The notes under the pieces are model-generated. The model was not told the DNA's origin. It did not search any database and saw nothing but the letters and a program-made list of their open reading frames with translations. From the NCBI GenBank assembly GCA_965247425.1, contig OZ252023.1, positions 5,890,001-5,954,000 of the forward strand: a DNA stretch of 64,000 nucleotides. Direction: 5' to 3'. The number at the start of each line of letters is the position of its first letter. Positions within the stretch are counted from its first letter, which is position 1. Origin of the DNA: CAZOZZ01 sp965247425. Lineage in GTDB: Bacteria; Acidobacteriota; Terriglobia; 20CM-2-55-15. A program made the position numbers and the translations under genes. Positions 16,882 through 26,376 of the stretch are shown here, piece by piece.

Positions 16882-17655
16882 ATGCCCTCTGAAGATCAAC
16901 TGCGACAGGATATCGCCGACTTTTCCCGACTGACTTATCAGAAGGGGTATCTCGCATCCACGGACGGAAACCTCAGCGTTCGGCTCGCCGACGGGAACGT
17001 TCTGTGTACGCCCACGATGATCAACAAGGGTTTCGTCCGACCCGAGGATCCGGTCGTTGTAGACATGAAGGGCGAGAGAGTGCGTGGCCAAGGTCGCGCA
17101 TCGAGCGAGATCGAGATGCATCTACTGATCTACGACCTTCGCCCGGACGTCAACGCGGTTGTTCATTGCCATCCGCCATGCGCGACCTCATACGCGGCAG
17201 CCGGCATACCGCTGAACAAAGCGCTGATCTCGGAGGTCGTTCTCGCACTGGGCTGCATACCGGTTGCGGAGTACGGGACACCCGGCACCCCCGAACTGAC
17301 CGACCGTTTGAAGCCATACGTGTCCAATTTCGATGCGCTTCTGATGGCGAACCATGGAGTCGTAACCTATGGATCTGATTTGATGGATGCCTACAACCGG
17401 ATGGACACCGTCGAGCATTTCGCCAAGATTTCGATCAACACGAAGATTCTGGGTCGGGAGCAGCTGTTGTCGGCCGAAGATGTTGAAAAACTATGGGTTC
17501 AGAGGCAGAAATATTTCGGTCTGGAAGACGAAGATGCGGCGCGTCCGAAGGACCCGATGTGTCCGGTGACCGACGGAAGATCGGAGACGATCTCTCTCAC
17601 CAGGGATGAACTGGTCGATCTGATCCATCAGGTCGTTTCGAGTCTGGAGAATTGA
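16882..17655 (+). CDS. Class II aldolase, probable microcompartment cargo
   Basis: About 257 residues of the class II aldolase/adducin family, similar to L-fuculose-1-phosphate aldolase, which yields dihydroxyacetone phosphate and lactaldehyde. Visible are GNLSVRL, the catalytic glutamate in ASSEIEMH, the zinc ligands in HCHPPCATSYAA and ANHGVVTYG. After the fold comes a linker and a tail, TRDELVDLIHQVVSSLEN, with the spacing of an amphipathic helix that targets enzymes into bacterial microcompartments. Four shell genes follow directly. I start at the ATG at 16882 because LRQDIADF is the family's usual first helix; earlier in-frame ATGs exist from 16804. Exact sugar substrate is inference. 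Confidence 0.88.
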   Translation: MPSEDQLRQDIADFSRLTYQKGYLASTDGNLSVRLADGNVLCTPTMINKGFVRPEDPVVVDMKGERVRGQGRASSEIEMHLLIYDLRPDVNAVVHCHPPCATSYAAAGIPLNKALISEVVLALGCIPVAEYGTPGTPELTDRLKPYVSNFDALLMANHGVVTYGSDLMDAYNRMDTVEHFAKISINTKILGREQLLSAEDVEKLWVQRQKYFGLEDEDAARPKDPMCPVTDGRSETISLTRDELVDLIHQVVSSLEN

Positions 17656-17688
17656 CAGCCGAGCGGATAGCTTAAAAGGAGTACTTGA

Positions 17689-17994
17689 ATGGCACAAGAT
17701 GGAGAAAAGATTGGTGAAGCCCTGGGTATGATCGAAACCAAGGGACTGGTGGCCTTAATCGAGGCGTCCGACGCGATGGTTAAGGCGGCCAAGGTCAGTC
17801 TCATGGGTTGGGAAAAGATCGGGTCCGGTTATGTAACGGCGATGGTCCGTGGAGACGTGGCGGCCGTCAAAGCCGCAACCGACGCCGGCGCAGCCGCGGC
17901 CAGACGCGTCGGTGAACTCGTCAGTGTCCACGTCATCCCGCGCCCGCACTCCAACCTCGAGGATGTGTATAACATCGGCAGGGCAAGCGAATAG
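17689..17994 (+). CDS. Microcompartment hexameric shell protein (BMC-H)
   Basis: A 101-residue single BMC domain of the PduA/EutM/CcmK type, forming the flat hexamer facets of the shell. The opening EALGMIETKGLVALIEASDAM and the pore-loop region EKIGSGYVT followed by RGDVAAVKAATDAG are diagnostic; the GSG pore suggests passage of small polar metabolites. An SD, AAAAGGAG, precedes the ATG by seven bases. It begins 33 bases after the aldolase and abuts the first pentamer gene (TAG then ATG). Confidence 0.96.
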   Translation: MAQDGEKIGEALGMIETKGLVALIEASDAMVKAAKVSLMGWEKIGSGYVTAMVRGDVAAVKAATDAGAAAARRVGELVSVHVIPRPHSNLEDVYNIGRASE

Positions 17995-18261
17995 ATGCAA
18001 CTGGCACGGGTCATCGGGACGGTCGTCGCAACACGAAAGGACCCGCGCCTGGAAGGTAAGAAGCTGCTGGTGTGTCGTCCTGTAAACCCCCAAGGTGAAG
18101 ACCTGGAAGGTTATGTCGTTGCCGTCGATACGGTGTCGGCAGGTTTTCGAGAGAGAGTGCTCGTCGTTCAAGGCAGTTCAGCCAGGATGGCAAGCGGCTG
18201 CGGCGACACCCCCGTCGATGCGGCCATTGTGGGGATCGTCGACGACGTGTCAACGGACTGA
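17995..18261 (+). CDS. Microcompartment pentameric vertex protein (BMC-P) 1
   Basis: An 88-residue EutN/CcmL-fold protein that caps shell vertices as pentamers. The family start MQLARVIGTVVATRKDP and the end VDAAIVGIVDDV match well; LEGKKLLVCRPV is the conserved second strand region. The ATG follows the BMC-H stop with no gap, implying coupled translation. It is the first of three different pentamer paralogs in a row. Confidence 0.95.
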   Translation: MQLARVIGTVVATRKDPRLEGKKLLVCRPVNPQGEDLEGYVVAVDTVSAGFRERVLVVQGSSARMASGCGDTPVDAAIVGIVDDVSTD

Positions 18262-18262
18262 A

Positions 18263-18517
18263 ATGTACCTGGGTAAAGTAATCGGTCGCGTGGTCTCGTC
18301 GGCCAAGAATGAAGCTCTCGAAGGCCGGAAGCTTCTGCTGGTTCGTCGCACCGGGGATGGACGAACCGTTGTCGCCGTCGATGCGGTGGGCGCCGGCGCC
18401 GGCGAGACTGTCTATGTCTGTCGCGGCCGCGAAGCCTCGTTCCCATTTTCTCCGGCCCCGGTCCCGACCGATGCGACGATCGTCGCCATCGTGGACAATG
18501 TCAATGATTATCGCTAG
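18263..18517 (+). CDS. Microcompartment pentameric vertex protein (BMC-P) 2
   Basis: An 84-residue EutN/CcmL-fold protein: MYLGKVIGRVVSSAKN at the start, LEGRKLLLVRR next, and TDATIVAIVDNVNDYR at the end. The middle loop (FPFSPAPVP) differs from its neighbours, so it is a distinct paralog and not a recent duplicate. Its ATG is one base after the preceding stop. Confidence 0.94.
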   Translation: MYLGKVIGRVVSSAKNEALEGRKLLLVRRTGDGRTVVAVDAVGAGAGETVYVCRGREASFPFSPAPVPTDATIVAIVDNVNDYR

Positions 18518-18773
18518 GGTTGTCGGCAACGTCGTCGCAACACGGAAGGACGTGACTCACGAGGGTCAGAAGATCCTTCTCATCCAGCCGCTCGACCTGA
18601 ACGGAGACGAGTCCGGCGATACCCTGCTGGCCCTGGACGGGGTCGATGCCGGCCCTGGTGACAGGGTGCTTGTCGTGCAGGAAGGCTGGTCGGCGGCCTC
18701 AGCGGTGGATCGGACGACGGCTCCTATTGACGCGGCCGTGGTTGGAGTCGTCGATCAGGTGGAGACGGCGTGA
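18504..18773 (+). CDS. Microcompartment pentameric vertex protein (BMC-P) 3
   Basis: An 89-residue EutN/CcmL-fold protein with MIIARVVGNVVATRKDVTHEG at the start and PIDAAVVGVVDQVE at the end. It overlaps the previous pentamer gene by 14 bases. I use the ATG at 18504; the ATG at 18498 adds two residues. Having three pentamer paralogs recalls the Planctomycetes-Verrucomicrobia type loci for fucose and rhamnose breakdown. Its TGA overlaps the GTG start of ruvA. Confidence 0.93.
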   Translation: MIIARVVGNVVATRKDVTHEGQKILLIQPLDLNGDESGDTLLALDGVDAGPGDRVLVVQEGWSAASAVDRTTAPIDAAVVGVVDQVETA

Positions 18774-19348
18774 TTGCCCGACTCCGAGGCCAGCTGTTCG
18801 AGAAGAATCCCGGACAGCTGGTTGTGGATGTCCAGGGCGTTGGCTATTCCGTTTTCGTCGCCATGCCGACCTACTCATCGGTGCCGGATCCCGGTTCGGA
18901 AGTCGCACTCGACATCTATACCCATGTCCGTGAAGATGTCATTCAGCTCTACGGATTCTCAACCCGCCTCGAGCGCTCGATATTCGAACGGCTGACACAC
19001 ATTTCCGGAATTGGCCCCCGCCTGGCGCTGACGATTCTCTCCGGTAGTTCAGTCGAAGACCTCGTGGGTTCGATCAAGAGGGGCGACTTGGCGCGGTTGA
19101 CCTCGATTCCGGGAGTCGGCAAGAAGACCGCCGAGCGGATCGTGCTGGAACTCAAGGACAAGCTGCGCGAGTTCGTTGTCGAAACGGACCGCACCGACAG
19201 TGAGACCGACGTGATATCGGCCATGGAAAACCTTGGCTACAATAGAGGTCTGATCGAAGCAGCGATCAAGCGTGCGTTGGATGGAGCGGCAGACCCCGGC
19301 TTCGACGAGTTGTTCAAGCAGACGCTGCAGATTCTCACCAAAGGATAA
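18770..19348 (+). CDS. ruvA: Holliday junction branch migration protein RuvA
   Basis: A 192-residue RuvA: N-terminal OB fold (MIARLRGQLFEKNPGQLVVD), two helix-hairpin-helix motifs (ISGIGPRLALTIL and IPGVGKKTAERIVLEL) that grip the junction, and the C-terminal domain III that contacts RuvB. It starts with GTG in a GTGA overlap with the third pentamer gene, so its translation is coupled to the microcompartment operon. It is followed directly by ruvB; ruvC is not in the window. Confidence 0.96.
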   Translation: MIARLRGQLFEKNPGQLVVDVQGVGYSVFVAMPTYSSVPDPGSEVALDIYTHVREDVIQLYGFSTRLERSIFERLTHISGIGPRLALTILSGSSVEDLVGSIKRGDLARLTSIPGVGKKTAERIVLELKDKLREFVVETDRTDSETDVISAMENLGYNRGLIEAAIKRALDGAADPGFDELFKQTLQILTKG

Positions 19349-20368
19349 ATGGCCGAGCGAATCACTACCGGAGCGGCCACGGAAGAAGAGATTCCGTTCG
19401 AGCTCTCGCTGCGCCCCAAGACGCTGAACGAGTACATCGGGCAATCCCTCGTCAAGGAAAACCTGGAAGTCTCGATCGAAGCGGCTCGGAAGCGGGGCGA
19501 GCCGTTGGACCACATCCTCCTTTACGGACCGCCGGGCCTGGGCAAGACGACTCTCGCTTCGGTGATCGCCAACGAAATGGGCGCGCATTTCCGTGCCACG
19601 GCAGGTCCTTTAGTTCAGATCAAAGGCGATCTGACAGCGATTCTGACTAATCTGGAAGCGGGCGACATTTTCTTCGTCGATGAGATCCATCGTCTTCAAC
19701 CGACAATCGAAGAGATCCTCTACCCGGCGATGGAGGACTACAAGCTGGACATCATCATCGGCCAGGGGCCCAGCGCGCGGACCCACCGTCTGGATCTGAA
19801 CCACTTCACGCTTATCGGCGCGACAACCCGGATGGGCCTGATCACGGCGCCGTTGCGGTCGCGCTTCGGTATCGTCCATCGCCTCGACTTCTACACACAG
19901 CAAGACCTGGAGATCATCATCCGCCGCTCCGCCGACATCCTGAAAGCGCCGATCACCGAGGAAGGGGCGATTGAGATCGCACGGCGATCCCGGGGAACGC
20001 CACGCATCGCGAATCGTCTCTTGAAGCGAACCCGTGATTTCGCCGAAGTTCGTGCCGACGGCCGGATCACGCCGGATATCGCGCGGGATGCCCTCCGTCT
20101 GCTGGATATCGACGAACATGGATTCGATGAAACGGACCGCCGGTTGCTGCTCGCGATCATCGAGAAGTTCAACGGCGGCCCCGTCGGCGTCAACACGATC
20201 GCGGCTGTTCTGAGCGAGGAAGTCGATGCGATCGAGGACATCTACGAGCCGTTCCTGCTGCAGATCGGTTTCCTTCAGAGAACCCCGCGAGGCCGAGTGG
20301 CCACGAAACTTGCCTACGATCATCTGGGGATTGAGTTCAGGCCGTCCGGGCAGAGCGGGTTGTTTTAG
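19349..20368 (+). CDS. ruvB: Holliday junction branch migration ATPase RuvB
   Basis: A 339-residue AAA+ motor that drives branch migration with RuvA. LRPKTLNEYIGQ is the typical N-terminal signature; Walker A is YGPPGLGKTTLA, Walker B FVDEIHRL, sensor 1 lies in IGATTRMG, and the arginine finger region is LRSRFGI. The C-terminal winged helix (GVNTIAAVLSEEVDAIEDIYEP, split here as two parts GVNTIAAVLSEE and IEDIYEPF) is intact. The ATG follows the ruvA stop with no gap. Confidence 0.97.
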   Translation: MAERITTGAATEEEIPFELSLRPKTLNEYIGQSLVKENLEVSIEAARKRGEPLDHILLYGPPGLGKTTLASVIANEMGAHFRATAGPLVQIKGDLTAILTNLEAGDIFFVDEIHRLQPTIEEILYPAMEDYKLDIIIGQGPSARTHRLDLNHFTLIGATTRMGLITAPLRSRFGIVHRLDFYTQQDLEIIIRRSADILKAPITEEGAIEIARRSRGTPRIANRLLKRTRDFAEVRADGRITPDIARDALRLLDIDEHGFDETDRRLLLAIIEKFNGGPVGVNTIAAVLSEEVDAIEDIYEPFLLQIGFLQRTPRGRVATKLAYDHLGIEFRPSGQSGLF

Positions 20369-21631
20369 ATGGAAATGGAGACCGTGCCTGAAGCCAGGAA
20401 AAGCCACCTGACCCTCTACATCTTCATCGCGATTCTCGCCGCGGTAGCCCTCGCGCTCATACGCCCTCGTCTTGCGATGGGCTTCGAAATCGGCGGCCAG
20501 ATCTTTCTCCGGCTCCTGACGATGATGGTCGTCCCGCTCGTGATGGCGAGCGTGATGAGCGGAATCCTCGGCCTGGGCGATATCCGCAAGCTGGGACGTC
20601 CGGGTGGTTTCGCCGTGACCTATTACCTGACGACCACGATCCTGGCGGTGCTCGTCGGTCTGATCATGGTGAACCTGATTCAGCCTGGCGTCGGAGCCAT
20701 CGATCAGACGACCCTGGACGCCATGGCGACCGAAGGCGAGGGGGTGGCCGCCGAACAGGAAGATGCGAATCTTGGGACGATCCTGAGGAGTCTGCTCCTG
20801 ATGCTCTTCACCGACAACCTCATCGCTTCGGCCGCCGAGACGAACCTGTTGCCTCTGATCGTCTTTTCCCTCATCTTCGCGGGCATGCTGACCACCATGG
20901 GAAAACGTGTGGAGGCGATCAGCGGGATGATCGTGCAGATCAACGACGCGTTGCTGTCTTTCATCATGTTGTTGATGAAGCTGGCTCCGATCGGGATTTT
21001 CTGTCTTGTGACCGCAAGGTTCGGCGAGGCTCAGGCCGAGGGAAACATGCTGGAGGTTCTACGTCAGACCGGAGCGTACTTCGCGACCGTCCTGGCGGGA
21101 TTGGCCGTTCACGCCTTCATCACCCTGCCGTTAATTCTCTGGGTCTTCACGAAGAGAAACCCATTCCGCTTCATGTACCAGATGTCCCAGGCCCTGCTGA
21201 CTGCGTTCTCGACCGCCAGTTCGATCGCAACCCTCCCGGTGACGATGGAATGCGCAGTGAGCAAAGCCGGAGTTTCGAAACGATCGACCAAGTTTGTGCT
21301 GCCTCTCGGAGCGACCATCAACATGGATGGAACAGCGCTCTACGAAGCTGCAGCGGCCATCTTCATTGCCCAGGCCATAGGCTTTGAGCTCAGTTTGCTG
21401 CAACAACTTGTGGTTGCGATAACAGCTACCCTGGCGGCCATTGGTGCGGCGGGCATTCCCGAAGCCGGCCTGGTCACGATGATCATTGTCCTGAACGCGG
21501 TGGGCCTGCCGGTCGAGTACATCGGTCTGATTCTGTCCGTCGACTGGTTGTTGGACCGATTTCGAACGGCCGTCAACGCGTTCGGGGATTCGGTAGGAGC
21601 CGCGGTTGTGGAAAAGCGCTTCGCCGATTAG
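20369..21631 (+). CDS. Dicarboxylate/amino acid:cation symporter (DAACS family)
   Basis: A 420-residue glutamate/dicarboxylate symporter of the GltP/DctA family with about eight membrane helices and two re-entrant hairpins. The first hairpin carries FSTASSIATLPVTMECA and helix 7 carries LGATINMDGTALYEA, which hold the substrate and cation sites. It imports C4-dicarboxylates or glutamate/aspartate with Na+ or H+; which one cannot be told from sequence alone. The ATG follows the ruvB stop at once, so it is part of the same transcript. Confidence 0.93.
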   Translation: MEMETVPEARKSHLTLYIFIAILAAVALALIRPRLAMGFEIGGQIFLRLLTMMVVPLVMASVMSGILGLGDIRKLGRPGGFAVTYYLTTTILAVLVGLIMVNLIQPGVGAIDQTTLDAMATEGEGVAAEQEDANLGTILRSLLLMLFTDNLIASAAETNLLPLIVFSLIFAGMLTTMGKRVEAISGMIVQINDALLSFIMLLMKLAPIGIFCLVTARFGEAQAEGNMLEVLRQTGAYFATVLAGLAVHAFITLPLILWVFTKRNPFRFMYQMSQALLTAFSTASSIATLPVTMECAVSKAGVSKRSTKFVLPLGATINMDGTALYEAAAAIFIAQAIGFELSLLQQLVVAITATLAAIGAAGIPEAGLVTMIIVLNAVGLPVEYIGLILSVDWLLDRFRTAVNAFGDSVGAAVVEKRFAD

Positions 21632-21719
21632 GAGTTTCACCGGCCCTCCACAAAACAGTGCACCGGCCAAGGTTTGTAGGGAATAGCGCTACGAGTATCA
21701 TCCAGCCTGATCACTCTCG

Positions 21720-22970
21720 TCACGGCCCAAGCGCACCGATCGGGATCACACCTATGCCGTCTTTTCTGACGTAGCCGTATCCGGTTCCGACGATGACGGC
21801 GAGGCAAGCTGGTTCTCCCAGCGTTCGCGTGTCGACCCTCTCGGCGAACTTGAGTAAGCTGGCAGCTCCCTCATCGACCTGACCGATGCCGAGCTTGATC
21901 TCGAACCCGGCCCAGCGGCCAGCGGCCGTCTCCACGATCGCGTCCACCTCCAGGCCCGTATTGTCCCGGTAGTGGAGTACCGTCGCGTCGGCCGCCTGGG
22001 CGTGGACGCGGAGATCTCGGACAACCAGCGACTCGAACAGGAACCCCAGGAACCTCAGGTCTTCGAGGAGCCGCCCTGGGGTCGCCCTCAACGCGGCTAC
22101 CGCCAGGGACGGATCGGTGAAGTGGCGTTTCGGAGCCTGTCGGAGGATGGATCTGGACCTCAGGTGAGGACCCCACGCGGGTTGGTTTTCTACGATCATG
22201 AGCCGCGCCAAGGCCGTGAGGTAGTCGCGCACGGTATCGCCGTCCAGAGCCCCGTCGTGACCTCCAGCGTCGGCGGCGAGTGTCGTGGCCGCCACCGGTG
22301 TGGCCACGTTGCGGGCCAAAGATCGGAGCAGCCGACCCACGTTTTCCGGATCCCGGCGGGTCCCGTCGACTCGGACAATGTCGACGCGCCGGATCTCGTC
22401 GAGGTAGTCCCGAACCGCCTGCAACGATTGGCTGACGGTGTGGTGGAGGTGGCCCGGCCAGCCGCCCACGGCGACGAGCCCCGAGAGGTCTCCGACACGC
22501 AACTGAGTTTCCGGGCTGTGCGGCGGTTCGCCTTCGAGCAACTTCTTCAGTGAGACCGATCCGGTGGCGTGGCCTGTCTCGAACAGGGTCATCGGACGCA
22601 TGGCGAGGCGAGTGAACCGGCCCGCCCCAGTGTGTCGTGTAACCTCATCGGTTGGAACCGCAGAGCCGGTCAGTATGAACTGGCCGGGCTGCCCCCGGTC
22701 ATCCACGGTCCGACGGATGTGATTCCAGATCGTCGGCTCGATTTGCCACTCGTCGATCAGGCGTGGCACTTCACCATCAAGCACCAGGCGGGGGTCCACC
22801 CCGATGGCGTGTCGCGCGTTGGCGTCGACATCCAGGAGCACTTCGCTAGCTGCGATCTGTCTGGCCGTGGCGGTCTTGCCACAGGCCTTGGGGCCTTCGA
22901 TCACAACAGCGCCGGTCGATGACAGGCGGGAAACCAGTTCAGCATCGACTACTCTGGCCTGATAAGTCAT
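21720..22970 (-). CDS. AAA ATPase with DUF4143 domain
   Basis: A 416-residue protein: an N-terminal AAA domain with Walker A GPKACGKTATA near residues 26-36 and Walker B-like RLIDEWQIEP near 90-99, then a C-terminal DUF4143 domain (EVDAIVETAAGRWAGFEIKLG) with restriction-endonuclease-like spacing of acidic and lysine residues. Such genes are scattered, horizontally mobile and of unknown role; some behave as toxin- or defence-like accessory genes. It stands alone between two conserved blocks with an AT-rich upstream region, consistent with acquisition by transfer. Confidence 0.9.
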   Translation of the reverse strand: MTYQARVVDAELVSRLSSTGAVVIEGPKACGKTATARQIAASEVLLDVDANARHAIGVDPRLVLDGEVPRLIDEWQIEPTIWNHIRRTVDDRGQPGQFILTGSAVPTDEVTRHTGAGRFTRLAMRPMTLFETGHATGSVSLKKLLEGEPPHSPETQLRVGDLSGLVAVGGWPGHLHHTVSQSLQAVRDYLDEIRRVDIVRVDGTRRDPENVGRLLRSLARNVATPVAATTLAADAGGHDGALDGDTVRDYLTALARLMIVENQPAWGPHLRSRSILRQAPKRHFTDPSLAVAALRATPGRLLEDLRFLGFLFESLVVRDLRVHAQAADATVLHYRDNTGLEVDAIVETAAGRWAGFEIKLGIGQVDEGAASLLKFAERVDTRTLGEPACLAVIVGTGYGYVRKDGIGVIPIGALGP

Positions 22971-23004
22971 AGCGACCTCCCACGTTTGCGTCTGGCGGTG
23001 TTTA

Positions 23005-23149
23005 TGACATTGTCCACATGGAATTCTCGACGTGTATCCTCGTCCGTCCGGGCGAATGTAAACTATATGACCAGTTCAATGTAATATAAACAATCGGTAT
23101 ATTGCAACACGATTAACCTGGATAATGTAACGACATTCCTTGACATTGT
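23005..23149. promoter_or_regulatory. AT-rich control region with spaced AATGTAA repeats
   Basis: Upstream of the DUF4143 gene the sequence becomes AT-rich. AATGTAA occurs at 23055, 23078 and 23124, intervals of 23 and 46 bases. TGACATTGT occurs at 23005 and 23141, flanking the set. The arrangement looks like repeated protein-binding sites for control of the ATPase gene, but no protein can be named. Confidence 0.4.
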
Positions 23150-23196
23150 TACCTCCGTGATGGTTTTCAACCTCTTCGTCGGAAGGCACTGGGCCT

Positions 23197-23574
23197 TTAC
23201 TTCCCGGCCCACAGCGGGTCTTCGAATCGCTGGATCTCGATCAGGTATCCGTTGGGGTCGCGGAACATGCAGTGGTAGATATTGTATTCAGGATTGTGGG
23301 TAGGGCGTTTTTCAAACTCGACGCCTTTTGCTCGAAGTGTTTCGTGCCAACCGTCGACGTCTTTTGAGACGAGCGTCAGAATAATCGTATCGGGCCTGGG
23401 TGTTCCTTTTCCTTTGCAGAATCCAAGGAACGCGCCTTCACGCGTTGAATAGATGCGGCAGGTTCCCTGGTCCAGGGCCAGTTCCAGGCCCAGCAGCCGC
23501 TCATAGAAGTCCGCGGTCGCAGGAAGGTCTTGTGTGGAGAGGAAGGTGATCTGGGAGTCGATTTCGCCGAGCAT
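23197..23574 (-). CDS. VOC superfamily protein (glyoxalase/dioxygenase fold)
   Basis: A 125-residue single-module vicinal-oxygen-chelate protein. QITFLSTQDLPATADFYERLLGL opens the fold (as QITFLSTQDLPATADFYE) and FRDPNGYLIEIQRF ends it, with the metal-ligand glutamate in the last strand. The family covers glyoxalases, dioxygenases and antibiotic-binding proteins; substrate unknown. I start at the ATG at 23574. It is the last gene of the cyclase-enolase-hypothetical-VOC group, eight bases after its neighbour. Confidence 0.88.
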   Translation of the reverse strand: MLGEIDSQITFLSTQDLPATADFYERLLGLELALDQGTCRIYSTREGAFLGFCKGKGTPRPDTIILTLVSKDVDGWHETLRAKGVEFEKRPTHNPEYNIYHCMFRDPNGYLIEIQRFEDPLWAGK

Positions 23575-23582
23575 GGTATGGC

Positions 23583-24119
23583 CTATTCCAGGCTGTCTCG
23601 ATACTCCTCTACAATCTCGGAGCCCGAAGCGCTGTGAAAAGTCACCGTGTTCCAATCACTCGAAGCGTCCGCTTCCGGAAAGTGCCAGGTGTTGGCAGGC
23701 ACCACGTCCCACAGGACGTCCAGATCGCCGTCGCCGTCTTGATTGTCTTTGAGAGCCCAAGGGACGAAACCCACATCCGGGTCGGTGGCCTTGGCGGAAT
23801 GGATCGTGCCGGAACCCCGGTAGGACAGAAGTCGCTGGATGCTGTTTCGATGGATTTCCGGCGTCATCATCCGGCGGCCGCAGCGGAGTACGAACACCCG
23901 GCACATGTTGACGGCCGGTCGAACGTCCGGAGACAGTTCCGCCTTGAAGAGGTCGATCGACAACTCCGCGCTCGCATAAGGCATCCCGTCGTTCCTGGAT
24001 TCCAACTCGGCGCGGGCTCGAACGAAAGCTTCTTCGATCGCCGACTCGATGGAGCGATTCCGAATCAGCACGTGAAGTTCTCGGATCAGTCTTTTGTCTG
24101 TCTCGGGAAACGGCGGCAT
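23583..24119 (-). CDS. Hypothetical protein in the enolase operon
   Basis: A 178-residue soluble protein I do not recognise. It has no signal peptide or membrane segment. The N-terminal 60 residues are helical and charged (DKRLIRELHVLIRNRSIESA). The C-terminal part has a DNQDGDGDLDVLWDVVPANTWHF stretch, of which DNQDGDGDLD recalls a calcium-type acidic loop. I choose the ATG at 24119, 16 bases after the enolase stop; frames continue upstream into enolase. Tight spacing on both sides supports a real gene in the enolase operon. Confidence 0.65.
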   Translation of the reverse strand: MPPFPETDKRLIRELHVLIRNRSIESAIEEAFVRARAELESRNDGMPYASAELSIDLFKAELSPDVRPAVNMCRVFVLRCGRRMMTPEIHRNSIQRLLSYRGSGTIHSAKATDPDVGFVPWALKDNQDGDGDLDVLWDVVPANTWHFPEADASSDWNTVTFHSASGSEIVEEYRDSLE

Positions 24120-24135
24120 GATCGTTTCGATGTAT

Positions 24136-25413
<1,278 letters not shown>

Positions 25414-25428
25414 GGCATCCCCAAATTA

Positions 25429-26055
25429 TCAGTTCATCAAGATGGCCCGAACCAGGGCCCCGTCGGCCTTGTCCAGCTTTATCGGAAGCGCAACGAGTTG
25501 GTAGTCTCGGGCCGGTACGCCATCAAGGTCCAACCCTTCGAGTATGACGATCGCCTCTTTGAGGAGAACCATGTGCGTCGGGTGATCGTCGGATCGGTAT
25601 CGATCTATCGAGAGATAGTCGATTCCCACCAGGCGTATTCCCCGCCGAACGAGGAAGCGCGCCGCTTCCGGTTCCAGATAGACAAAGTCCTCGTAGAAGG
25701 CATCGTCCTTCCAGTGCGCGGAGTTATCGGTTTTAAAGATCACACGCTCGACATCCTCCCAACCGAGACCCTCAAGGTTGTCGACTGCGATCGAGCGGAC
25801 CCCCGGAACTTCGACCACCCGCACGGTCCCGACCAGTTGTTCGAGTGGTATGTCGCCCAAGGTCCCCGCTCCGGCGATCATGTGGCACGGCGCGTCCAGG
25901 TGCGTGCCCGTATGGGACCCGCAGTTGATCGACGTCACCATGATCGTATGCGACTCGTCCCTCGCGACATGGCTGTTCGCCACGAGCTCCACCCCGGGGT
26001 CGGAAGGCCACACGTGCATCGAGTTGTGGATGGGAACCGAAATGTCGTAAATCAC
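25429..26055 (-). CDS. Cyclase family protein (kynurenine formamidase-like)
   Basis: About 208 residues of the cyclase/arylformamidase family, metal-dependent amide or ester hydrolases. The signature HTGTHLDAPCH (metal ligands His and Asp) lies near residues 49-59, and a conserved glutamine/tyrosine end region (YQLVALPIKLDKADGA) closes the protein. Members hydrolyse N-formylkynurenine, isatin or similar rings; no kynurenine genes are nearby, so substrate is open. I prefer the GTG at 26055, which has a GGGAGGG ribosome binding site; a GTG six codons upstream is the alternative. Confidence 0.87.
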   Translation of the reverse strand: MIYDISVPIHNSMHVWPSDPGVELVANSHVARDESHTIMVTSINCGSHTGTHLDAPCHMIAGAGTLGDIPLEQLVGTVRVVEVPGVRSIAVDNLEGLGWEDVERVIFKTDNSAHWKDDAFYEDFVYLEPEAARFLVRRGIRLVGIDYLSIDRYRSDDHPTHMVLLKEAIVILEGLDLDGVPARDYQLVALPIKLDKADGALVRAILMN

Positions 26056-26132
26056 CTGCCCTCCCAATACCACTTATAACATGTCCAATTTTACGGCCTG
26101 ACCTGAACCGCTGCTGCCAATCCGATAGATTG

Positions 26133-26281
26133 TTTTTTCACCGCAGAGACGCAGAGGCGCAGAGGAGGACTGTGGGTCAGAGAGGCAACGAGGCCTGAAG
26201 AGGATCTCATGTCTTCTTCTGATATCAAATCAGACCTCTGCGCCTCTGCGCCTCTGCGCCTCTGCGCCTCTGCGGTGAAAT
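26133..26281. repeat. Octamer-arm palindromic element, copy 2
   Basis: The left arm (26133-26165) begins TTTTTTCACCGCAGAG and continues in ACGCAGAG/GCGCAGAG octamers. The right arm (26235-26281) has five inverse CCTCTGCG units and closes with GGTGAAAT. The spacer is about 70 bases. The outer end (TTCACCGC) differs from the GTCGA/CGACG ends of other copies. It lies between the divergent cyclase operon and the GspE gene and so may affect both promoters. Confidence 0.88.
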
Positions 26282-26376
26282 TCCGATCCTTCTATCTGCT
26301 GAAGAGTTGCAGTTCAGCGGGAATTGTGGTGTGATGGCTGGGCCCTCCTTTTCCGGTCCTTCCACTGGCAAAAATC

